From assembly GCA_009776905.1 (NCBI GenBank), contig WRMX01000008.1:11268-29990 (forward strand): 18,723 nucleotides of DNA, in the 5' to 3' direction. The notes under the pieces are model-generated. The model had not been told where the DNA came from. It saw only the letters and a list, made by a program, of their open reading frames with translations, and did no database searches. The position numbers were made by a program, and so were the translations under genes. Source of the stretch: Oscillospiraceae bacterium (GTDB lineage: Bacteria; Bacillota; Clostridia; Oscillospirales; Oscillospiraceae). Shown here piece by piece: positions 7,492-14,001 of the stretch; within the stretch, counting starts at the first letter, position 1; the number at the start of each line of letters is the position of its first letter.

Positions 7492-8044
7492 TGAGCTCTA
7501 CCCCCAGTTTCATCAATATTTCGCGCATCTCAGGCGTGGCATCCGACAGCATGTCGCACTCTTTCGTCTCGACCAGGTACAGTTCCGACAGCGGGCGCAG
7601 GTCTTCAACCGTTACCCCGGAGAGCCGCTCATACCTTTTGTACTGTAGATTTAGGTTGATATGCAGTTCGGCTATAGTTGGCAGCTCGACGCCCCTCAGG
7701 AGGTAGCTTCTAGGCGACACTTGCTTGACAATGTGCAGGAACGCGAAGCGCAGCGTTTCCTTGTCGTGCGAATTGATCAGGAACGCGTCCGGCAACAGCG
7801 ACTGCAGCGCGTATGACATCCCGTACTCGTAGACCCTCACCCTGTCTGTGGATATTTTTCTCACGTTCGTCCTGACCACGCCTTCCCTGGTTATCGTCCC
7901 GATGTACGTCTCGACTGGCTGAGGGTATTTCTTCCCCGGCACCCGCTTCGATGTTGTGCGGTATAAGTAGTACTCGTTGCCGACCTTTTTTACCGATGTG
8001 CCCTTCTCCTTGAATGCGTTGACCCAGTCCGGATAGCTAGACAA
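7481..8044 (-). CDS. Unrecognised protein encoded first in the ISAs1-like element
   Basis: I do not recognise a function. The frame is open further upstream, but the best start is TTG at 8044, with an AAAGGGGG site (8052-8059) 7 nt before it; this gives 187 residues. The N-terminus is basic and Tyr-rich (SSYPDWVNAFKEKGTSVKKV, then YYLYRTTSKRVPGKKYPQ and VETYIGTITREG). It vaguely resembles the N-terminal segment of IS1634-type transposases and could bind DNA. The rest is mixed helical sequence with no DDE motif. It lies under its own promoter inside the element and overlaps the transposase gene by 11 nt, so it is probably an accessory transposition protein or regulator. It could also be the split-off N-terminal half of a formerly larger transposase. 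Confidence 0.75.
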   Translation of the reverse strand: MSSYPDWVNAFKEKGTSVKKVGNEYYLYRTTSKRVPGKKYPQPVETYIGTITREGVVRTNVRKISTDRVRVYEYGMSYALQSLLPDAFLINSHDKETLRFAFLHIVKQVSPRSYLLRGVELPTIAELHINLNLQYKRYERLSGVTVEDLRPLSELYLVETKECDMLSDATPEMREILMKLGVELNAV

Positions 8045-8060
8045 GCAGATTCCCCCTTTC

Positions 8061-8087
8061 AATGTATAATATATTATACTATACATT
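8061..8087. promoter_or_regulatory. 27-bp imperfect palindrome over the insertion-sequence promoter
   Basis: The arms AATGTATA and TATACATT flank a TATA-rich centre. Twelve of 13 base pairs match around a single central base. It covers the -10 box (8073-8078), so a dimeric repressor or a leader hairpin could limit expression of the transposition genes. That function is inferred. Confidence 0.5.
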
Positions 8088-8101
8088 GTCAGAAAAAGCA
8101 A
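8073..8101 (-). promoter_or_regulatory. Promoter of the insertion-sequence operon
   Basis: On the minus strand, TTGCTT (8096-8101), a 17-bp spacer and a perfect TATAAT (8073-8078). The -10 lies about 28 bp before the TTG start at 8044. Confidence 0.7.
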
Positions 8102-8175
8102 TAGAGGATTGCATTTCTTTTTGCAACCCCCTATACATGGTTTTTCTTGCTGCTATTACGTTTTCCTGCTAACTA

Positions 8176-8199
8176 TTTGTTTTTTATGCGATTGCCCTG
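8176..8199 (-). repeat. Right terminal inverted repeat of the insertion sequence
   Basis: Perfect 24-bp inverted match to 6043-6066, ending ATGCGATTGCCCTG on the plus strand. Confidence 0.92.
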
Positions 8200-8208
8200 T
8201 GTCAGCTC
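8200..8208 (+). repeat. Target site duplication, right copy
   Basis: TGTCAGCTC, identical to 6034-6042 and directly adjoining the right terminal repeat. Confidence 0.9.
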
Positions 8209-8292
8209 TTTTGTCTATTGACTTGTTTTTGGCTATATGATAGTCTTGTTTATATTTCATGGGGGGTACAAATTTGAATTTGAGGTGGTTTT

Positions 8293-10326
8293 ATGTTCTG
8301 TGTTGAATGTGGGAATAAGTTAGAAGATGGTGCGCGGTTCTGCACGTCTTGCGGGGCTGCGCAGCCGGTGTATGACGCTGTTCCGAGCGATGCGCCGGCA
8401 TACGATGCGCAGCCGGTGTATGATGCGCCGCAGCCGGTATATGACGCGCAGCCACCGGTATATGACGCTCCGCCGCCGTATCCGCCTGTGGACAACGCTC
8501 CGGTTTATGACGCTCCGCCGGCGTATCCGCCTGTGGACAACGCTCCGGTGTACGAAGCACCGCCGGTATATGACGCTCCGCCGGCGTATCCGCCTGTGGA
8601 CAACGTTCCGGTATACGACGCGCCGCCACCGGTATATGACGCTCCGCCGCCGTATCCGCCGATTGACAACGCACCGCCGGTATATCCGCCTGTGGACAGC
8701 ATTCCAGTCTATGATGAGCAGCCGCAAGCTGTATACATGCCTGTCTATGATGCGCAACAACCGCAGCAGCCTTATGTGCCGCCGCAAGCGCCGCCACAGC
8801 AGCCTCCATATGCTGCGCCTTATCAGAATATGCAGCAGCAAAAGGCTGATACGGACAAAAAGAAGATGAAGGTATGGATGCCTATTGCCGCCGCAGTTGT
8901 TGTAGTCATTCTTGTGATCGGAGCTTTGTGGCTCTTTACGGACGTCCTGCCATGGACGCACAAGAACGAGAGCTCTTCCGATGCCGCTTCGACTGAAGAT
9001 GAAACTACCGATGTTGTCACCGAGGCTACTCCGGAAGATGTGCCGGAGGACATAGTTGTTGCAGTGCCGGACGAAACGCCTTCATCGGAGCCGCCGACTC
9101 CCGATACGCCTCCTCCTCCCGTGGTCGTTGTTTTGGCGGGGAACGGCGAGGTCGTCATTGTCGAAAATGAATCCGAGTTTTCATTTACTCCTGATGTATC
9201 CGGCAGATGGGAGATTTCCACGTCGGAGAACGATGGAGATCCGATGCTGACATTATATGATGTTCGCGGCAATATAATCATGGAAGACGATGATATGGAC
9301 TATTCCTTGAATGCCAGAATATTTGCGGTTCTGGAAGCGGGAGTCACTTATACCATTCGCGTCGGGTTTTACGAAGAAGAGGCGAGCTGCAAGCTTTCCG
9401 TCCTGTTCAGTGCTCCGATCGATGTCATACCGCCTGAGGGTGGGACTGTGCGAGTTTTCGGTGATTCGATTTTCTCGTTTACGCCTACGGAGTCCGGTAT
9501 ATGGGAATTCATCACATCCGACAGCGATGGGTTTGACCCAATCTTGACCATCGCGGATTCGAGCGGCGATGCCGTCGCGGCGGGCGATGACACCGATTAT
9601 GATTTGAATGCTTATGTTTCCGTGTTCATGTACGCCGGATCGACATACTACATCGACGCGCGGTTTTACGATGAGCAAGGGGAGTATGACCTGACCGCTT
9701 CGTTTGGCGAGGGGTCTGCTGTCAGGCCGGGCACGATGTCGGGCGTTCCTATTTCTAGTGAGGGCGGCGTGTACTCGATAGAGGATACCGTGATACTGGA
9801 GTTTGTTCCGTTCATCGACGGGCTGTGGATTTTCGAGACTTCCGATAGTGGCGAGTTCGATCCATATCTCACTATTTATGACAAGTATGGCGAGGAGATG
9901 CAATACGACGACGACAGCGCGGGTGATTATAATGCGATCATTTATACTTTCCTCAAGGCTGACGAAGAGTATTATATCGAGATAAAATTCTACAGCGCGG
10001 ATGACCCCGTTTGCTTGCTGTCTGTCTATCTTCCGGAGCTGTTGCCGGCGGAAGGCGGGGTTACAAATGTGAATGCCGATACCGCATATACGTTCATTCC
10101 CGCATATACTGCGGAATGGGAGTTCGCCACGTCAAACTCCGGGGACAGCGATCCTTATATTGTTATTATGAGCACGGCGGGAGAGTATATTACTTTTTCA
10201 GATAACGAGGCCGGGGGATTTGACGCATGGACCATCGTGGAGCTCAATGAGAATGAGATATATTTCGTACTGGTCGGGTTTGACGTTGAGGATGGGATGT
10301 GCGAGTTGTCGGTTATCGCGCAATAA
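8293..10326 (+). CDS. Zinc-ribbon membrane protein with Pro/Tyr-rich linker and four PPC-like extracellular repeats
   Basis: This 677-residue protein begins with a zinc ribbon (FCVECGNKLEDGARFCTSCG, two CxxC pairs, residues 2-21). A disordered linker of VYDAPP/YPPVDNAP repeats covers residues about 26-180. A single membrane helix (IAAAVVVVILVIGALWLF) lies near residues 197-215. An acidic Thr/Glu/Pro stalk follows, then four related domains at about 281-372, 374-472, 482-580 and 581-677. Each domain shares an SFTP..SG.WEF.TS pattern, a D..L.IYD..G....DDD segment, and a closing strand such as CxLSV. They resemble bacterial pre-peptidase C-terminal (PPC) beta-sandwich domains. Predicted topology is zinc ribbon in the cytoplasm and repeats outside. 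The ATG at 8293 has GAGGTGG (8282-8288) upstream. Function is unknown; a sensor, adhesin or scaffold would fit. Base composition returns to the GC-rich norm. Confidence 0.85.
   Translation: MFCVECGNKLEDGARFCTSCGAAQPVYDAVPSDAPAYDAQPVYDAPQPVYDAQPPVYDAPPPYPPVDNAPVYDAPPAYPPVDNAPVYEAPPVYDAPPAYPPVDNVPVYDAPPPVYDAPPPYPPIDNAPPVYPPVDSIPVYDEQPQAVYMPVYDAQQPQQPYVPPQAPPQQPPYAAPYQNMQQQKADTDKKKMKVWMPIAAAVVVVILVIGALWLFTDVLPWTHKNESSSDAASTEDETTDVVTEATPEDVPEDIVVAVPDETPSSEPPTPDTPPPPVVVVLAGNGEVVIVENESEFSFTPDVSGRWEISTSENDGDPMLTLYDVRGNIIMEDDDMDYSLNARIFAVLEAGVTYTIRVGFYEEEASCKLSVLFSAPIDVIPPEGGTVRVFGDSIFSFTPTESGIWEFITSDSDGFDPILTIADSSGDAVAAGDDTDYDLNAYVSVFMYAGSTYYIDARFYDEQGEYDLTASFGEGSAVRPGTMSGVPISSEGGVYSIEDTVILEFVPFIDGLWIFETSDSGEFDPYLTIYDKYGEEMQYDDDSAGDYNAIIYTFLKADEEYYIEIKFYSADDPVCLLSVYLPELLPAEGGVTNVNADTAYTFIPAYTAEWEFATSNSGDSDPYIVIMSTAGEYITFSDNEAGGFDAWTIVELNENEIYFVLVGFDVEDGMCELSVIAQ
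8368..8760 (+). repeat. In-gene tandem repeats encoding VYDAPPxYPPVDNAP units
   Basis: Degenerate tandem copies of a 45-bp unit (15 codons, VYDAPPPYPPVDNAP) are mixed with shorter VYDAPQP and VYDAPP units. The clearest full units run from about 8458 to 8700. Near-identical DNA between units implies expansion by slippage or unequal recombination, so length is likely to vary between strains. Confidence 0.85.
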
Positions 10327-10348
10327 GAATTGTTTAAAGGTTAATCGG

Positions 10349-10377
10349 ACCCCGCGCGGTGTTATCGCGCGGGGTTT
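10349..10377 (+). terminator. Hairpin terminator after the zinc-ribbon gene
   Basis: ACCCCGCGCG (10349-10358) pairs perfectly with CGCGCGGGGT (10366-10375) across a 7-nt loop. It is followed by only a short T run (TTTC), so termination may be partial and addB could receive read-through transcription. I see no convincing separate promoter for addB in the 69 bp between the genes. Confidence 0.75.
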
Positions 10378-10395
10378 CGGTAAGGGGTGGTATTT

Positions 10396-13300
10396 TTGCT
10401 GACTTTGATTATGGGGCGCGCAGGCACCGGGAAAACGACTTTTGTGATGAACGATATAAAGCGCAGGGGCGAAATCGGCGAGAATGGATTGTTACTGATC
10501 GTGCCGGAACAGTATTCGCACGATGCGGAGAGGCTGTTGTGCGCTATATGCGGCGACGGGCTTTCGCTTTATGGCGAGACGCTGACGTTTACGGGATTAT
10601 GCGCCCACGTGTTTGCGGAGGCCGGGGGCGTGCCTGCGTTTTTCCCGGACAGCGGGGGGCAATTACTTGTCATGCATCGCGCGTTGGAGTCTGTTATGGC
10701 GCGCTTGAAGGTATATGGGAACAAGGCGATGCGGATCGATATGCCTTCAATGCTGCTCGATGCTGTTAAAGAGTTAAAGAGTTTGGGCATTTCTCCTGAT
10801 GCGTTGGAGGCCTTGGCGGCGGAGGTGGCGAATCCTCTCCGTGACAAGTTGCGCGACATTTCTTTGGTCTATCATGCGTATAATGCGTTGATTGAGGTTT
10901 ATGGCGGCGATGGCGCCGACCGGTTGGCGCTGCTTGCCGAGATGATAGGGAGCAGCGCGGTGGGCGGCGTCGTCTCCGGTGGCGCGGAGGGCTTTGTGGA
11001 GGGCGGCCCTGTTACCGGCAGCGTGGCGGGTTTTGCGGAGAGCGAGACTATTCCCGGCAGCGTGGCGGAAGGGCGCGGCGGCCATATTTACTTTGATGGG
11101 TTCAACGATTTTACCGCGCAGGAATTGCGTGTCATCGAGGAGCTCCTGCGAAAAAGAGCGGAGATCACGATATGCCTGACATGCGACCCGGATGGCGCCG
11201 ATTCTGATGTCTTTGCGCTCCCAATGAAAACGGCTGAACGACTGCGAAGGCTCGCCGGCGTATATGGCGTCGATGTGCGCATTAGCCCGATGACTGTTAT
11301 CCAGACTTCCAAGCCGGAGGGGCTGGTGTTCCTCGAAAAGAACCTGTTTTCAAATGATACTGCCGAGTTTGCGGGGGAATGCGATGCAGTCACAGTCTAT
11401 GCCGCTCCGACACGTTACATTGAATGCGAATACGCTGCATATGAGATATGGTCGCGCATCCGTAATGGTTATAGGTGGCGCGATATTGCCGTTATGTCGC
11501 GCAATTGGGACGATTATGCGCAGATTTGCGAGAATGTTTTTGAAAAGTATGGAATCCCGTTCTTTTCGAGCGGTAAAGCGGACATTCTCGACAGGCCTCC
11601 AGCCGCGCTGATTGACGCTGCTTTAGAGGCGGCTGTGATGGGGTGGGAATATAGACCGATATTCAAGTATTTGAAAACCGGGCTGTCGGATATTTCGACC
11701 GAAGAGAGCGCGGAGCTGGAGAATTACGCGCTCAAATGGAATATTCGAGGGAAAGGCTGGAGCGGAGCCTGGGTGCTGCCGCCATATGCGAATATTGGCG
11801 ATGATGAGGCGAATGCTGCTTTGGAGAGGCTCAATACCCTGCGTATCAAGGTGATGGGACCCTTGACGCATCTTCATGGAGGGTTGAAAGATGCTGAGGA
11901 CACGGGGGGAAAGATTGCCGCTTTGTACCGATTTTTAGAAGAGATAGACCTCCCGAATCGATTGTCCGCAAAAGCGGACGAGCTGGACTTACGAGGCGAG
12001 TTGCGGCTGGCGGATGAGTACAGGCAGATTTGGGACATTATTATGAACGCTTTGGAACAAATGTTTGAGATATTTGGCGAAAGCCGGCTCAGCATGGTGG
12101 AATTCCGAAAGCTTTTTTCGATTACATTGTCGCGGTATTCTGTCGGCGCAATACCGGTTTCGCTCGACAGGACCGCGCTCGGGAGCATGGCTATGAGCCG
12201 CCGCCGTGAATTGAAATGCCTGATCATATTGGGGGCCACGGACAGCAACATTCCGTTCCTAGAGAAAGGGAACGGGCTGATTTCGGACAGCGAGCGCGAG
12301 CAGCTTGCCTCGCACGGCGCCGATATTCCTGCGGGGGTAGAGGAGCGGTTCTACCGCGAGATGAACATGCTATATTCCACGCTGACTTTGCCATCACAGG
12401 GTCTTGTGTTGACATATCCGTGCGATGGGGGTGATTTGCCGTCGTATATTGTCAAGCGCGTTCTGGCTATTTTTGGCATGAAAGAAGCCTCTTTGCGAGA
12501 AGCGGAGTATATGGCGGCCGCGATCGCGCCTTGCTTTGAATATGCCATGATTGACAGCGGCTCGGCTGCGAGGCGGTATTTTATTGAGGATGCCCGGGAC
12601 AGGGCGGAGCGCTTGGCGGGGGCGGATGCAATTTTGCGCATGGGGCGTGGGAGCTTGTCCTCCGATGCTGCCGTGAAGCTGTATGGGGCCGGTTTGTCTT
12701 TGTCAGCGACGCGGGTGGACAGATACTATGCTTGCAGATTTCAACATTTTGCGCAGAGCGGGCTGAGGTTGGAGACGCGAGTGATTGTAGAATTTGACGC
12801 GCCGATGGCGGGGACATTCATGCATTATGTGCTTGAAGCGGTGTGCAGGGAAATCAAGGAATCTGTTGGTTTTAAGAATGTTGGCCGGGAGTTTTACGAG
12901 AGCTTGGTCGGGCGATTTATTGAACAGTATATAAACGACGAGTTATTCGGGTTTGAGGGGAAGAATGCAAGGTTTGTGTATTTGTTCCGTAGGCTAGAGG
13001 AGGATGTGCTGCGGATCGTGCCGGACATGATTGACGAGCTGAGGAACAGCGACTTTGAGCCTTTGGATTTTGAGCTTAATTTTGCGGAGCTTGGCAACGG
13101 GGGCTTGGGGACAAGGGAAACCGGGGGTGGCGGAGCTGGAATTGGTGCCGGTGTCGGTGGGGGTGCCGCCGGTGGGGGTGTCGGGGGTGTCGGAGCTGGA
13201 ACTGGCGCCGGTGTCGGTGGGGGCGCCGGGGGCGTTGGAGGCAACGGTGTCGTCGGAGGCAACGGGGATGCCGTCTTTGAGGTCGAAGCCACCAAGAGGT

Positions 13301-14001
13301 CTGATGAACATGAAACGCGTTCGCAAGAACACACATTCAACCTGAGGGGAATCGTCGACAGAGTTGATGGATGGAAACATGGAGAGACATTGTTCATTCG
13401 TGTTGTTGATTATAAAACCGGGAATATGACCTTTGACCTGACCGATGTCTTTCGTGGCAGGAATATGCAAATGCTCATATACATGTTTATGCTTCAGCTA
13501 TACGGCAGCGAAAGATATGGCATGCAAATTGCGCCGGCGGGCGTGCTGTACGTGCCTGCGCGTGATGTTATTCTGAGCTTGCCGCGCAATACTTCTGATG
13601 AATTGGTTATGAAAACAAGGGAGAAGGCATTGCGGCGCAGCGGAATGATACTGAACGACCATGAGGTTCTCGATGCAATGGAGAATGGCGAGGCCAAGAG
13701 GTATCTTCCCGTGAAAGTTGGGAAAAATGGGATCAGCGGCGACAGCCTTGCGAGCCGGGAGCAGCTCGAGGCTTTGCGCAGGCATGTTACCGGGATGCTG
13801 CGCGGCGCTGCCGACGGGATTCTCGGCGGGCATATCGAATGCGATCCATATTATCGCGGAGATGCGAAGGATGCGTGCCGTTATTGCGAATATCGCGCTG
13901 TTTGCGCATTTGACGAGGGGAACGGGGACAGGCGAAGATATATTCGCAAGATGGATGTTGCGGAGATATGGGAAGAGGTCGAGAGGGGGGCAGATCGATG
14001 A
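10396..14001 (+). CDS. addB: ATP-dependent helicase/nuclease subunit AddB
   Basis: This 1201-residue subunit pairs with AddA to resect double-strand breaks for recombination; AddB contributes one nuclease and the Chi-recognising inactive helicase fold. The start is TTG 10396 (MLTLIMGRAGTGKTT), 5 nt after GGGGTGG, matching the family N-terminus. The Walker A loop GRAGTGKT has Lys13. The C-terminal nuclease has VDRVD (Asp988) and VVDYKTG (Asp1005, Lys1007). The iron-sulfur cysteines are Cys780 plus Cys1161, Cys1164 and Cys1170, with the CxxCxxxxxC spacing of Bacillus AddB. Two low-complexity insertions stand out: residues about 186-228, and a Gly-rich block at about 901-957 directly before the nuclease active site. 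The stop overlaps the addA ATG (ATGA), giving translational coupling. Apparently intact and functional. Confidence 0.95.
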   Translation: MLTLIMGRAGTGKTTFVMNDIKRRGEIGENGLLLIVPEQYSHDAERLLCAICGDGLSLYGETLTFTGLCAHVFAEAGGVPAFFPDSGGQLLVMHRALESVMARLKVYGNKAMRIDMPSMLLDAVKELKSLGISPDALEALAAEVANPLRDKLRDISLVYHAYNALIEVYGGDGADRLALLAEMIGSSAVGGVVSGGAEGFVEGGPVTGSVAGFAESETIPGSVAEGRGGHIYFDGFNDFTAQELRVIEELLRKRAEITICLTCDPDGADSDVFALPMKTAERLRRLAGVYGVDVRISPMTVIQTSKPEGLVFLEKNLFSNDTAEFAGECDAVTVYAAPTRYIECEYAAYEIWSRIRNGYRWRDIAVMSRNWDDYAQICENVFEKYGIPFFSSGKADILDRPPAALIDAALEAAVMGWEYRPIFKYLKTGLSDISTEESAELENYALKWNIRGKGWSGAWVLPPYANIGDDEANAALERLNTLRIKVMGPLTHLHGGLKDAEDTGGKIAALYRFLEEIDLPNRLSAKADELDLRGELRLADEYRQIWDIIMNALEQMFEIFGESRLSMVEFRKLFSITLSRYSVGAIPVSLDRTALGSMAMSRRRELKCLIILGATDSNIPFLEKGNGLISDSEREQLASHGADIPAGVEERFYREMNMLYSTLTLPSQGLVLTYPCDGGDLPSYIVKRVLAIFGMKEASLREAEYMAAAIAPCFEYAMIDSGSAARRYFIEDARDRAERLAGADAILRMGRGSLSSDAAVKLYGAGLSLSATRVDRYYACRFQHFAQSGLRLETRVIVEFDAPMAGTFMHYVLEAVCREIKESVGFKNVGREFYESLVGRFIEQYINDELFGFEGKNARFVYLFRRLEEDVLRIVPDMIDELRNSDFEPLDFELNFAELGNGGLGTRETGGGGAGIGAGVGGGAAGGGVGGVGAGTGAGVGGGAGGVGGNGVVGGNGDAVFEVEATKRSDEHETRSQEHTFNLRGIVDRVDGWKHGETLFIRVVDYKTGNMTFDLTDVFRGRNMQMLIYMFMLQLYGSERYGMQIAPAGVLYVPARDVILSLPRNTSDELVMKTREKALRRSGMILNDHEVLDAMENGEAKRYLPVKVGKNGISGDSLASREQLEALRRHVTGMLRGAADGILGGHIECDPYYRGDAKDACRYCEYRAVCAFDEGNGDRRRYIRKMDVAEIWEEVERGADR
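13131..13227 (+). repeat. 60-bp duplication in the Gly-rich insert of addB
   Basis: CGGAGCTGGA and the following ~27 bases at 13131 recur at 13191 with about 3 differences, exactly 20 codons apart. The translated unit is GAGxGAGVGGGA. This indicates recent in-frame duplication inside the insert. Confidence 0.75.

Larger units (their letters stand above)
6043..8199 (-). mobile_element. Intact ISAs1-like insertion sequence (2157 bp)
   Basis: The element is bounded by perfect 24-bp terminal inverted repeats starting CAGGGCAATCGCATAAAA (6043-6066 and 8176-8199) and by a 9-bp direct repeat, TGTCAGCTC, on both sides. It carries two minus-strand genes: an unrecognised 187-residue protein, then a full-length ISAs1-type DDE transposase. 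ISAs1-family elements are usually about 1.2-1.5 kb with one gene, so this one is large. Perfect ends, perfect target duplication and open frames suggest recent and possibly active movement. It lies about 85 bp upstream of the zinc-ribbon gene and could have separated that gene from its earlier upstream region. Confidence 0.93.

Noticed and set aside
6758..7648. Long plus-strand open frame across the insertion sequence.
   Set aside because: It is antisense to the clearly recognisable transposase, and its Ser/Pro-rich product shows no family resemblance.
8368..8760. Repetitive stretch considered as a possible CRISPR-like array.
   Set aside because: The repeats are in frame, contiguous and translate to a regular Pro/Tyr linker; there are no unique spacers.
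8320..8961. Long Arg-rich minus-strand frame opposite the Pro/Tyr repeat region.
   Set aside because: It is a mirror of the repetitive coding sequence; the composition is pure repeat shadow and there is no ribosome site.
12894..13397. Pro-rich minus-strand frame opposite the Gly-rich part of addB.
   Set aside because: Gly codons read in reverse give Pro/Ala; it has no start signal and lies inside addB.
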